DNA from: Notospermus geniculatus
Taxonomy: Eukaryota; Nemertea; Pilidiophora; Heteronemertea; Lineidae
Reading direction: 5' to 3'
DNA: 64,000 nucleotides
Assembly (NCBI GenBank): GCA_002633025.1
Contig: NMRB01000143.1
Coordinates: forward strand, 239,253 to 303,252
Of the stretch, positions 49,844-60,535 are shown piece after piece. A model generated the notes under the pieces. That model saw only the letters and a list, made by a program, of their open reading frames with translations, was not told the DNA's origin and ran no database searches. How positions within the stretch are numbered: position 1 is the stretch's first letter; the number at the start of each line of letters is the position of its first letter. The position numbers and the translations under genes were made by a program.

Positions 49844-50648
49844 GCTGGTTAACTAAACCACCGGTAACTGTTTTTGACGGTTAACGTCTAGTTAACTATA
49901 CTTTATAATTAACTAGAAGTTAACTTCCAGTTAGGTAGAGTGAAAGTCAAATATTTTAAAGTTCAGTTTGAGTAAAACTGATGAATTGCTGCCATGATGT
50001 TCATTCCTGCTTTTCAGGCTGTGGCAGCTTTTCGGCATGAGAACTATCAAAGGGGTAGAGCATACCCCACAGAACCTAAGACATCGGCTCATGGTTATGG
50101 TTGTAGTTTAGTTTTAATAACGGGGAGCCCAAAAATCCTGAGCTCCCGTTAACTCTGAAGTAATTGCCAGTTAACCAGAAGTTAACTAATAAGTTAACCA
50201 GAAATCAACTGTGAGCCTATGTCTTAAGCCCGCCGCACACGGAGGGAAAATGCCTTCGCCAAGTGGCGGGCCCGCGCTTTGGCGAAGGCAATTGCCCTCC
50301 TTGTGCGGCGGGCTTTACAGTCACAGATTCTATGGAGTAAACTCCACTCCTTTATTATAGTTATGGCGAAAAGCTGCCACAGCTTGAAAAGCAGGAATGG
50401 ACCTCATTTTTCATGGCTGCAATTCCTCAGTTTTACTCAAACTGAACTTTAAAAATATTTGATCTCCACTCCAGTTAACCAGTTAACGACTAGGCGTTAT
50501 GGTAACTGCTGTACATTTTCCAATGCATTCTCCTAAACTAAACTCAGTAAAGGTTCCCGTTAAGTTAACTATACTTGAATCGTCAAAAACAGTTATGGTT
50601 TAGTTAACCAGCAAACAGTTAAAAACAGTTATGGTTTAGTAAACCAGC
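49844..50648. mobile_element. Large foldback in Igt-1 intron 3
   Basis: GCTGGTTAACTAAACC at the left and GGTTTAGTTAACCAGC at the right begin arms that also share AGTTTGAGTAAAACTGA and GCTTTTCAGGCTGTGGCAGC with their complements (for example GCTGCCACAGCTTGAAAAGC near 50373). The centre holds another hairpin (50226-50315). AT-rich with repeated GTTAACT motifs; no coding capacity. Confidence 0.8.
50226..50315. repeat. Foldback nested at the centre of a larger foldback
   Basis: AAGCCCGCCGCACACGGAGG plus TGCCTTCGCC pairs with GGCGAAGGCA plus CCTCCTTGTGCGGCGGGCTT. It is GC-rich in contrast to its AT-rich host element. Confidence 0.85.
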
Positions 50649-51623
50649 TGTTAACAGCCAGTAAACTAAACTCTTTTTGGGGAGGTCAAATTTTGTAGTT
50701 ATGGTGTACATGTGGTTAGCTTTAACCATAACTGAAATAGTTAACTAAAATATTTGACCTCAGCCAGTGTCATCGTCGTACCTGCGTGGAGTAGGTTAAT
50801 TTGTGAGGATCTGAAATGCAATTTTGATCCTTTTTCTTCAGGGTTATAAACTTCACCTGCCGTGCAGACGGAAGCCCAACGCCAAGTGTGAAGTTCCTCG
50901 CAATACCAAGATCGAAATGGGATCCGATCATCTACGGACTTCAACGTTTGGACGAATGGGAAGAGGTGGACCCTGTAGAGACTAATACAAAGACCGTAAT
51001 AGGTCCTGGTGGCGAGGTAACCTTGGTGATCCCTCCAGGAGGATATCCTTATCCGCGCCGCGATGAGTCTTTCTGGTTGATCTGTGTTGGTTACAACCAA
51101 TTCACCAAAGATGCGTCTTTCGTTAAGTTTATTTTATAATGGAGGATTGATACGATGGGACCAAGTGACGATGTATAGTTGAGCTTCGAACTCGAACATC
51201 TTTTTTGCGTCTAGGCTACTTCAATCCTCAACTGGTCTGAAAGTATCAATGCCTCTTGAGCTTCCCAGAAAGGTTTCGAGATGAGTTAATAATGTAAAGC
51301 GCTTTGATACTGTACAATAGAAAGTGCATTAGGCCTATATATAAGCTTCGTGTAATAAGAACCTGATTTCTGTATCAAACAGTTGTTGCTCCCAACAGAA
51401 TGAACTGCATCTTCGGAAGTCCTGGCACCCGGTGTCAGTAAAAATGGACCCCCAACAGATTACTTGTGAGATAACTGGATTAAATCAAATTTAGCCAGAA
51501 ATCAACCCAGTTGCGTCTATCAGCGACGTGCGTCACTCGTAATTCCGTTTGCAATAGTGCCTTTGTTGCTTTCAGTCCAATCTACAGTACATTGTCTATT
51601 TATCATTTGCCGCAGTCTGTGTC

Positions 51624-52072
51624 CATCCTCCCACAGCAGGGGTATTTACCTCGCTCCTCTTCATCCACTCACACAAACCCCTGCTGAAATAGGACATCAG
51701 GTGAATTTGGTGTGGCTGTACCTTACTCCAGTTGCACTCCCTGTATTGGCAGGATAACTTGGAGAATTACGAATTTCCTGGTTTTACCCCGTTTGACCTT
51801 AAAGTTTTGTGCTTTACAAATCACTAACATCTTTCCAAAATTGACTAAATTTTATCACAGAGGTTCTTCCTATGTATAGGAAAGATTCTTATTATTTTTG
51901 ATTGTTATTATGAGTCATCATTATTTAGTATTCACACCCTAAAAATGCTGCATTCTGATTATGGGCAATGGTTTTCTGACCGCCTCATGCTTGCCTGGGA
52001 GGCCCAATTTCAGCAGGGCTTGTGTGGAGTGTATAAAGAGGAACGAGACCAAAGCCCTGCTGTGGGAGGATG
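51624..52072. mobile_element. MITE downstream of Igt-1
   Basis: CATCCTCCCACAGCAGGG at the left and CCCTGCTGTGGGAGGATG at the right are inverted ends. The similarity extends about 70 bp through CTCGCTCCTCTTCATCCACT / AGTGTATAAAGAGGAACGAG. It is absent from the corresponding Igt-2 3' flank. Confidence 0.8.
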
Positions 52073-52375
52073 TCTGTGTCAGCTTCAGTTGGAGAAACAT
52101 ACGCAGTGTGTTGTTGCTGATGAGCTTTTGTCCTGCGGTCAGTCGAAGGTAACCGTCAAGGAAGCGGACACAGGCGGTGCGAATGACTTCCTTTCATTAC
52201 GCGGAGACCTCCCAGCTTTTTTCATTTGCTGCTCATATCCCGCTCCTGCAAGATGTCTTTTACACTGGCATTTTTAGTAAGAGGCGGTGTCTGGTAGTGC
52301 ATGTGTGTACCGGTAGATTTTTTCCCGCAAAGCCCCCGAAACCCCAAAGCAAACGTATCCTTTGTTCTGTTTTAT

Positions 52376-52520
52376 CAGGGCCGTATTTAACTTTTTGGTC
52401 CGGGGGGGGGCAGAAGCCTCTCGGGGGGGGGGGGGGAANTTTGCCCAAAATCCGCATGAAAATCTTGTCTTTTGGTTGGCTCAGGGGGCAACTCGCCCCC
52501 CCCCTTTAAATACGGCCCTG
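52376..52520. mobile_element. MITE with CAGGGCCGTATTTAA ends, nested
   Basis: CAGGGCCGTATTTAA to TTTAAATACGGCCCTG, flanked by TTTAT on each side (52371-52375, 52521-52525). It interrupts a GCAAAGCCCCCGAAA-family repeat (52313-52580). A G-run with a single n (52439) marks unresolved sequence inside. Confidence 0.8.
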
Positions 52521-52948
52521 TTTATGTGCTGTCTTCGTGGCATCGAACAACGGAGGTGGTGTTGGGGCTTTGCGAAAACCCTCTACTTTTTTGGGCTGCC
52601 ATCAAAACTTGAGGATGATATACATGTACACAAAGACTTTCTGAAAAATCCCTGTATCAAGATTAGAAATAGACAATTCCTGGCCTGAAAATTAAATGGG
52701 CTTATTTTGTATTCTATCCCTGAAAGAGTTTTGCAGGAAAATGCCAGCGGGCCGCCATTCACAATGGATGTAGGATGGGGAAATGGTTTATATTAAGCGA
52801 TCCGGGGCAGCTAAAAAGTCGTGCTCATTTGACGAGCGACTTGATAAAAAGACTCGTTGATATTTGGGATAATCATCCTCAAATCGTTGCCATAGTCAAG
52901 ATTTGCCAATTAACATATTGGTAATTAACAGAATAATTGAAGAAGTAA

Positions 52949-53018
52949 TTATTTCCAAATATTAGAAATAATGGAGATTTGTTTTAATGGGCTTTGTCTG
53001 GTCAATATTTTTACACCG
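52949..53018 (+). promoter_or_regulatory. Conserved promoter block, Igt-2 first-exon copy 1
   Basis: Same block as upstream of Igt-1, but the GATA-type core reads AGAAATAATGG and the ATATTTTTACACCGC has one extra T. Confidence 0.5.
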
Positions 53019-53106
53019 CACCACCAAAGGTATTGAGTGCCACTCCTGATGTTGCTTCGATTCTGCAAAGTTTGAGTTTGGCGTATCATCCAGGTCACTC
53101 GAAGGA

Positions 53107-56100
53107 ATGGACTACGGGAGGATAAGGCCGTATGGCTTCTTTGCTATCTTCATGTTGGTAGCACACTTGGTAAGTCGCATTCTGTATATGAAGCAGTGAG
53201 ACTGCCGACATTTCGAGAGATTTTGCGCCAATCGAGTTTTCGAGTCGGTTTTCAATGGTTTTCGAGTTCAAACCCCCTCAGGCTCCCAGCTTGACAATCA
53301 GTGAGTTTTCGCAAAGCCCCCCCATCTTAGGCCTAGAAGCGAGCGCCAAAGGCGCGAGCCGAAATATTGGCGGGGGTCCGGGGGGCATCCCTGGGAAAAT
53401 TACCAACTCACGGGGGAGGATACCGGGGAGCATACAGAAATAGCCATGACATAACATCTAAAACACAAAGACTTTCTGAAAAATCCCTGTATCAAGATAG
53501 AAATAGACAATTCCTGGCCTGAAAATTAAATGGGCTTATTTTGTTTTCTATCCCTGAAAGAGTTTTGCAGGAAAATGCCAGCGGGCCGCCATTCACAATG
53601 GATGTAGGATGGGGAAATGGCTTATATTAAGCGATCCGGGGCAGCTAAAAAGTCGTGCTCATTTGACGAGCGACTTGATAAAAAGACTCGTTGATATTTG
53701 GGATAATCATCCTCAAATCGTTCCCATAGTCAAGATTTGCCAATTAACATATTGGTAATTAACAGAATAATTGAAGAAGTAATTATTTCCAAATATCAGA
53801 AATAATGGAGATTTGTTTTAATGGGCTTTGTCTGGTCAATATTTTACACCGCACCACCAAAGGTACTGAGTGCCACTCATGATGTTGCTTCGATTCTGCA
53901 AAGTTTGAGTTTGGCGTATCATCCAGGTCACTCGAAGGAATGGACTACGGGAGGATAAGGCCGTGTGGCTTCTTTGCTATCTTCATGTTGGTAGCACACT
54001 TGGTAAGTCACATTCTGTATATGAAGCAGTGAGACTGCCGACATTTCGAGAGATTTTGCGCCAATCGAGTTTTCGAGTCGGTTTTCAATGGTTTTCGAGT
54101 TCAAACCCCCTTAGGCTCCCAGCTTGACAATCAGTGAGTTTTCGCAAAGCCCCCCCCCCCAGAATGGGATTGCTGACAGTCCGTTGGCGTTTCAGGGGCT
54201 TTGCGAAAACCCTGCATTGTTCAAGCGAGGAATCCACCTGTGATTTTCAACTATATATTGCTTTGCGACTTGCTTTGCAACTTGGTTGCGTTGCAAGTGG
54301 GCACTCGAACGCCGTAGTGGATTTAGCTGGAGGTGATTTCCACCAATGGCGAAGATGTGATCAATTTCAGGTCGGTGGGCGATGTCAGTTCCTTGCGGTC
54401 GTATTCAGTCAAGGTGAGCAGGTTGCAAAGCAAGTCGCAAAACAGCATCTTCGATAGGGCGATCTGCTCTCCACTGCGTTACATCACACATCACCCTTCG
54501 AGAAAGTGACCGGTCCACGGCGTATCTGCCGCCTCGAGAAGAAGAGGCCAATCAGAATCGGTGTTGTAAAATGTCACGGTGAATCGTGGTACAAAGAGTG
54601 GTAGCCGAAGACCCGATATAAAGTGCAATATGATTGGTCGCCCGGTAAAGTTGGCATCGTGCCAAGATACGCCGCCGACTGGTCTATTTCTCGAAGGGTG
54701 ATGTGCGATGTAACGCAGTGGAGAGCAGATCGGCCTTCGATTATCGAAGATGCAAAACAGAAAATCAGCAGTGGATTCAGACCCCCACACGTTTTTGAAC
54801 GTCGCGAGGCGAGTGCAGCATAAAATTTGCCCATCAATCATTTTCAGACCAGCGGATACCGTGATGATGACTGCCACGACGGCAAGAAGCTGGGGAGAAT
54901 TCTGGACCTCGTGGTCTCTCCACAGGAGTTACATTCCGGACTACCTATCAATGTGACCTTACGACTGTACACACCCTACAAACCAAATGGTGCCTGGTAC
55001 CTGCAAGAGTATAAGCATTTTCGACGCCGTGGTTATGTGAAGTTATTCCACCAGTTTAAAGACGAAAATATAACTTTTCCGTGGCTGTTCAACGTTTACC
55101 CTGTACCTGAGAAAGGTAGGCAACAACGTCACTGCATGGACAAGAAGTGGACAGCCTGGGACGTCGTACACCCTGGGAAAACCTAAAAGCGTTTTCCTGC
55201 ATAAGCCAGTTTAAAACAGTACACTTCAATCCACTAAGTGTGCATTACCTTCATTTACAATCCACTAAGTGTGCATTACTTTCATTTACTAATAACTGAG
55301 GTCATAAAGTATGTGTTTTAGATCCTGCTTTGCAGCATTAGCTTTACACTTTCATTTCAACTTGACTTCTTCAGACGACGGCGACATCAGAGCAAACTTT
55401 CGTTATGAAGGTGGTGATACGTACGTATTCTCGCTTCAATTGGCTTCGTATGTGCACTTGCATGAACTCTTTCGACGAGCCATGTTCGTTCACTTTGCAA
55501 TGCAGCTGGATCACCCTTGCAACACGATCACCGTGAGTCTGAGATCAGGTTTTAACGGATTGAAGAATATGACTGGGGTTGATCTACCGACACCACTCTT
55601 TGTGCCAAAACCTGTCGTAGATCTCCGGAGACAGAAAAGTGCACGTATGAAAGTTGGACTGTCTATAGACCCCGCCCTGGAAGTTGACGCTTATTATGCC
55701 TCGTTTGCCGACGGTAGGAAAAATGGTGAAATGTTCACTCGAGATGGATTGGGAAGCCAAGAACCTGTTAGGATGGGCTGGGAAGACGCATCTGGGAGGC
55801 GATCCGGTCATCCCGAAGTTGTCAACAACACAATCGAGGCAGTGATGACTCTTGCCAAGATACCAGATGAAGTCGGCGACATCGACGGATTGGCTGTATT
55901 ATCTTTATGCAGGATGATGCGACGAGAAGGGTCGTACCTGTACGGCGACGAGGGGGAGTGGTTGGAGGTCATGGCGACTACACTAGTCCTACTGAAAGAC
56001 AGCGAAAAGCCAGCAGTAGGTTTGTCTGTCAACCAGAACAACCATAAAATTCGAAATCCCACTCACAAGTACTTTTATGACACGGACGGCACAAGAATAA

Positions 56101-58343
56101 TCCCGTTCGTCAACGATCCTATAATGGTGATGCCGGTAGTGATTGAATGTTCGGCCATGTCATCTGACGGCGAAACGACCCCGGATATCGCCGCTGCGGT
56201 GATAAACGGGGACAAGACCGGGTTTACTGTCCGCAATCTCCTGACTCCGATAGGAGGTGAAGATTTGGTGGGTTATGCCCGGAGATTTTATGAAATACCA
56301 CCACTGCCGGTAGGAGAAACGGCGAGTTTCAACTGTCGCGCGGCTGAGGGAAACACCGTGTCCAGCGGATTTGTCCGGGTGATTAGCACCGAGAATGTGA
56401 AGGTCACATCGGAAAACAAGAGCTATGAACCCTTGAACAACCGCACCTTCAGGGGAGTAAGTACTAGTAGCACATCCTTTTACATGTACAAATATAAACC
56501 AGGGCCGACGCATAAGTCCGATAGTGCTACCGGCGCCTATCGGCAGTTTAGTTATAACGCATTTTCCCACTCATTGGCCGGGTTTAGGGACCTTCTCAAA
56601 ATAAATTTGAAGCCTAAAAGATGAAATTTTTTCATCTCTCTGTGTACCCCCTACCCCCCCTCAAAAGATGAAAAAGTGAAGAAGTCTGGCTTCAAAACTG
56701 GGCAGGCCAAAATATGCCTCTATGTTGCTAGAAACTTCCCTTCCTACAAGGTTTAAAGCATCACTTTGTGTGTTTCTGTGGATGAAAAGAGAAAAAATGA
56801 AGCAAAATTCAATGTATGGTACCTTGGTATGGTGAAGCCAGAAAGGTATCAAGAAACGAAATTTTGGNATGAAATACCACCACTGCCGGTAGGAGAAACG
56901 GCGAGTTTCAACTGTCGCGCGGCTGAGGGAAACACCGTGTCCAGCGGAATTGTCCGGGTGATTAGCACCGAGAATGTGAAGGTCACATCGGAAAACAAGA
57001 GCTATGAACCCTTGAACAACAGCACCTTCAGGGGAGTAAGTACTAGTAGCACATCCTTTTACATGTACAAATATAAACCAGGGCCGACGCATAAGTCCGA
57101 TAGTGCTACCGGCGCCTATCGGCAGTTAGTTATAACGCATTTTCCCACTCATTGGCCGGGTTTATTTGCACAGCAGCTGTGCATCTAGTAAATACTGGTC
57201 TCCTTGTATGCACAGCAGACTCCGCCCACTGTATAACAGACTCCGCCTACTTTTGGCTTTTGCGGTGTAATTCTAAACTTACTGAGAACACATTTCAAAT
57301 ATACGCCACATGGCTATACACATTTAGTAGGACAGGCTTCCGGGGAGGGAAGGTTGCCTGGGGATCTTGAGACACAGAGGAACTGTACCGTCATGACAGA
57401 AAGGGCAGTGCATCACAACCCTAATGAGGGTTAGGGTCAAGATTACACTTTTGATTTTAGGCGTAACCCTAATTAGGGTAATCTTATCTGCCATGTATGA
57501 CCTACCAACCTGCGCGCTGCAGTCGTGGCTTGTTTGGTAGGACCAGTATTGGCCGTTCGAGCTCGGAGGGGATTATTACACCGCATTTTTAACAGGTGTG
57601 GACAGAAAAAACCCGGGTTCGACACGGATTTTTTATGTAGTGTAACAAGGGCTTATGTAGTTACATTGCATTGTAGTGTAACCACTGCTTAGGCCCTATA
57701 ATGCTGTCTGTGCAAATAAACAGTTCCTTTCCAATTGGAACCGAAAGCAATCGGATTTTCTGTGCGGTCGGCCCAGTGCGTTTGTCAGGACGAAAGACGT
57801 CGATGCTTTACCCCACCGCAATGCATTTATTGGACGTCAACTTCAAACTGGTAATCAGCGGGGGGGGGGGGTATGGGCTGTCTGATGCCCTAATTTCTAC
57901 CCTCACATTGATTTCGAAAAATATTAGATTTCTCTCCCGGAGAGAGTTCTTCCATATAATCTAATGGATACATTGTCATCGTCGCAAACCTATAATTTGT
58001 GAGGATCTGAAATGCAATTTTGATCATTTTTCTTCAGGGTTATAACTTCACCTGCCGTGCAGAAAGCGGAAGCCCAACGCCAAGTGTGAAGTTCCTCGCA
58101 ATACCAAATTCGAAATGGGATCAGAGAATGTCGTTCTCCTCGCGACAACAACTTTTGGACGAATGGAAAGAGTTGGACCCTGTAGAGACTAATACAAAGA
58201 CCGTAATAGGTCCTGGTGGCGAGGTAACCTTGGTGATCCCTCCAGGAGAATATCCTTATCCGCGTCGCAATGAGTCGTTCAATTTGGTCTGTTTTGGTTA
58301 CAACCGATTCGCCAGTGATAACGATTTCGTTGACTTTTATTAG
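53107..58343 (+). CDS. Igt-2: secreted Ig-like protein with two alternative first exons
   Basis: Two candidate signal-peptide exons, 53107-53169 and 53940-54002 (MDYGRIRPYGFF and MDYGRIRPCGFF), both phase 0, can splice to 54848-55115, then 55375-56456 (360 codons) and 58038-58343. The predicted protein is about 572 residues. An N-terminal module holds a lone Cys near YRDDDCHDG; the large exon has HPCNTITVSL, DLPTPLFVPKPVVDLRRQ, then an Ig-like domain whose cysteines lie in VVIECSA and ASFNCRAAEG; the last exon is a second Ig-like domain (YNFTCRAESGSPTPS ... FNLVCFGYN). Several Asn-x-Ser/Thr sites and no membrane segment point to a secreted glycoprotein. A duplicated piece of the large exon follows an n at 56868. 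The 3' UTR contains a 550-bp foldback and AATAAA at 59127. Family not recognised; function unknown. Confidence 0.8.
53783..53852 (+). promoter_or_regulatory. Conserved promoter block, Igt-2 first-exon copy 2
   Basis: TTATTTCCAAATATCAG, then AGAAATAATGG and CAATATTTTACACCGC, about 90 bases before the second candidate start codon. Confidence 0.5.
54136..54211. repeat. GCAAAGCCCCCGAAA-family MITE
   Basis: GAGTTTTCGCAAAGCCCCCC at the left and GGGGCTTTGCGAAAACCC at the right with CGTTGGCGTTTC inside, in the first intron of Igt-2. Confidence 0.75.
56868..57163 (+). repeat. Duplicated tail of the Igt-2 large exon after an assembly n
   Basis: From the base after the n (56869) the sequence repeats 56290-56586 almost exactly, with a few substitutions: the second-cysteine part of the Ig-like domain, the donor and about 120 bases of intron. 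The single n and the allelic-level differences suggest overlapping haplotype contigs rather than a true exon duplication. Confidence 0.75.
57184..58037. other. Igt-2 intron 3, remainder
   Basis: No exon is seen. It contains an AACCCTAATGAGGGTT / AACCCTAATTAGGGT inverted motif (57417-57482), a B-box-like GGGTTCGACACGG near 57612 and a G-run near 57859. Confidence 0.4.
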
Positions 58344-58375
58344 AGGGTGACGATGTAGCTGATGAGCGTCGAACT

Positions 58376-58925
58376 TATCGCAAGCCGTCCCTGCCATAAA
58401 TCCACCATGCTGTAATTATTTACTACCATGCTAGTAAATATTTTCTACCATGCTAGTAAATATTTTCTACCATGGTAGTAAATAATTCTTACCTAGGTAA
58501 TAAATATTACTACCATTGTAGTATTTAATTCTTACCTAGGTAATAATTATTTACTACCATGGTAGTAATTAATTCTTACCTAGGTAATAATTCGAATTAT
58601 TACCTAGGTAGTATTTAATTCTTACCTAGGTAATAATTCGAATTATTACCTAGGTAAGAATTAAATATTACCATGGTAGTAAATAATTATTACCTAGGTA
58701 CGAATTCGTACTTCCGTTTCCGAAGTACGAATTATTACCTAGGTAAGAATCAAATACTACCATGGTAGTAAATAATTATTACCTAGGTAAGAATTAAATA
58801 CTACCAAGGTAGTAAATAATTATAACCTAGGTAAGAATTACATATTACCATGGTAGAAAATATTTGCTAGCATGGTAGTAAATAATTACAGCATGGCGGA
58901 TTTATGGCAGGGACGGCTTGCGATA
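58376..58925. mobile_element. 550-bp foldback of CCTAGG/CCATGG palindromes with target duplication
   Basis: The ends TATCGCAAGCCGTCCCTGCC and GGCAGGGACGGCTTGCGATA are exact inverted repeats, and the bracketing CGAACT (58370-58375, 58926-58931) is duplicated. The paralogous Igt-1 3' UTR has CGAACT only once at the matching spot (51189-51194), the empty site. The interior is an array of palindromes alternating TTACCTAGGTAA and CTACCATGGTAG in AT-rich spacers, itself symmetrical about the centre near 58700. It lies 32 bases after the Igt-2 stop codon, inside the predicted 3' UTR. Confidence 0.9.
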
Positions 58926-59126
58926 CGAACTCGAGACCTAGAGTATCATCTTTTTGCGTGTAGGCTACTTCCTCAACTGGTCTGAAAGACTATCAATCCC
59001 CTTGAGTTTCCCAGAAAGGTTTCGGGAGAGACTGGCTTAATATTGTAAAGCGCTTAGATAACTGTAGAATGGAAAGCGCGTTATACAGTGTATAAGCTTC
59101 GTGTAATAAGAGCCTGTTTTCTGTAG

Positions 59127-59132
59127 AATAAA
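59127..59132 (+). terminator. Polyadenylation hexamer of Igt-2
   Basis: AATAAA in TGTAGAATAAAAGC, downstream of the 550-bp foldback. The aligned position in Igt-1 (about 51375) reads TATCAAA. Confidence 0.55.
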
Positions 59133-59439
59133 AGCTACCAAACAATGTTGCTCGCGACAGAGTGAAGTGCGTCTTGTAGACCTTGTTGAGATGAAGTCAA
59201 CGAGATCAATCGCGGAGGTATCGTCAAGGAAGAGGACGCGACGATCGGTGCGAATGACTTCCTTCAAGTTTCATTTAATGAAAAAAAACTGTTTTTTTTT
59301 CATTTGCTTTCATATCCCTCATTTGCAAGATATCTTCTGTGGCATTGTTTTTTAGTAAAGGCGAACCTCTGGCGCTGTCACCCGGCGTAAAACGCTAGTA
59401 TATACTTGACATGCTTGGAATTGGCGTTTGCGTTACCGG

Positions 59440-59800
59440 TATTGGATAGTTTTCCGGCTCGAAGCCCCCGGAGCCGAACGTTTATCCCTAGTGCAGTGGC
59501 GGCCCCCCCGTTCAGCCGCCGAGGAGCAAAAATTTTGGAAGGCATATAATCAGACCCCTGATTTTCAGTAAAAAGAAAGTTCAATTTGGCCTGCCCAGGT
59601 GCCAGGAAATCGCGTTTCCGGCACTTTTACCCAAAAATTTTCGGCGCTTCGCGCCTTCGGGTCTCAGGGAATGGGGGTTGCCCATTCCACGCCCCCCCCC
59701 CCGTTCGGCAACTTCTGGATCCGCCACTGCTAGTGTGCTCTCTGCGTGCATCGAACAACGGGTTTGCGTTGGGGCTTTGCAAAAACTCTCTGCTGTTTTT
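59440..59800. repeat. GCAAAGCCCCCGAAA-family MITE carrying a nested insertion
   Basis: GGATAGTTTTCCGGCTCGAA and AGCCCCCGGAGCC at the left, and CATCGAACAACGGG, GCGTTGGGGCTTTGCAAAA at the right. The middle is occupied by a separate 236-bp element (59494-59729). Confidence 0.65.
59494..59729. mobile_element. hAT-like MITE (CAGTGGCGG ends) nested in another MITE
   Basis: Starts CAGTGGCGG and ends CCGCCACTG, with CTAGTG on both sides (59488-59493, 59730-59735). The CAGTGGCGGATCC-type terminus is shared by non-autonomous hAT-like elements in many animals. No open frame of note. Confidence 0.75.
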
Positions 59801-60283
59801 AGGCTGTCCAAAAATGGTGGCCAGGGACCGATGTACCAGAATTTTGCGCATCCGGGCGTAAATCCCACGTAGGCCTACCCCTACCACGATATTCGAAAAA
59901 GCCAGATATTTTATCGAATTTTCAGTAGGGTTAACAAGAGTATGAGTCTTCGCCTTTGCCCCATCCGTCTAAAGTAATCAGCTTTCTGGTTCATTGCCAG
60001 CATCTTGCACTTCAATGCGGTCTTCATCACGCCATCTGCAGCTTGGGAAACAACGTGATTACAGGAGGGAAATGAAGCCCCAGAGCTAAGCCTCTCCTAC
60101 CGGGGTTACATCAGGAATTCGGTTTGAAGTTCAGTTATATGGTTCTGTCAAAGGAGTCTTGTCACCCAATGGAATCTGTTTATTCAAAGTTAATAAACCT
60201 GGAGCTCTTTGCATCGAACCCCTTGTAGCTACTACTATATGGCACGGCTTAACCCGCCGGCCATAGAGGATTTCCTTTATGGC

Positions 60284-60372
60284 CTAGTGGTTGGCGCGTT
60301 GGCCTCGGCGCTAGAAGTTAAGCTACGCTGAGCGCGATCACTACGTGGATGGGTGACCGGCGCGCGTACAAT
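60284..60372 (+). repeat. SINE head combining tRNA-like and 5S rRNA-like parts
   Basis: GGCCTAGTGGTTGGCGCG (tRNA A-box-like) is followed by GAAGTTAAGC and TACGTGGATGGGTGACCGG, which correspond to the 3' half of 5S rRNA including its internal control region (box C). The juxtaposition looks like a chimeric SINE promoter rather than either RNA gene. Confidence 0.6.
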
Positions 60373-60404
60373 ACACTCTTCTCGATGACGACACTGATTA
60401 AAGC

Positions 60405-60535
60405 CAGCAGCACGCCAAGCGATCGCCATCGAGAGCAAAATCGGCAGTTGACGCCAAGTGTGGATAGCGATGCGTGTCGTCTCGCCGATTAGCCTCGTCT
60501 GCGGTGGCTGGCGAGAAGATTGGTGGCCGACTCCC
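60405..60535. repeat. Partial copy of the 27347-type MITE
   Basis: AGCAGCACGCCAAGCGATCG, AGCAAAATCGGCAGTTGA, TAGCGATGCGTG and GGTGGCTGGCGAGAAG match blocks of the element at 27347-27679 in order. Confidence 0.65.

Larger units (their letters stand above)
47042..51139 (+). pseudogene. Igt-1: secreted Ig-like protein gene, frameshifted in last exon
   Basis: Exons: 47042-47104 (21-residue signal peptide, MDYGRIRPYGFFAIF...), 47799-48069 (N-terminal module, starts TSGYRDDDCHDGKKLG, ends PVPEKG), 48541-49616 (358 codons) and 50842-51139. Phases are 0, 1, 0. The large exon carries a conserved DLPTPLFVPK block, an RRQKSARMKVGL block and, near its end, an Ig-like pair of cysteines (VVIECSA ... ASFNCRAAEGNTVSSGF). 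The last exon is a second Ig-like domain (FTCRADGSPTPSVKFL ... WLICVGYN). Compared with Igt-2 and Igt-3 it has one extra A right after the acceptor (GGTTATAAAC), putting the domain out of frame, and the AATAAA present in Igt-2 reads TATCAAA. It may be a recent pseudogene, or the base may be a sequencing error. The family is not recognised; role unknown. Confidence 0.75.
52631..54155. repeat. Tandem duplication (period about 834 bp) of the Igt-2 promoter and first exon
   Basis: The segment from 52631 to about 53325 is repeated from 53466 to about 54155 with only scattered differences. Each copy contains the conserved promoter block, an ATG and the complete 63-bp signal-peptide exon with a GTAAGT donor. 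Confidence 0.9.

Noticed and set aside
57417-57482. Interstitial telomere repeat (TTAGGG-like)
   Set aside because: Only isolated AACCCTAA motifs in inverted arrangement; no tandem array.
58400-58900. CRISPR-like or satellite array
   Set aside because: The units are palindromes arranged symmetrically about one centre with a target duplication at the ends, so it is a foldback insertion, not a direct repeat array.
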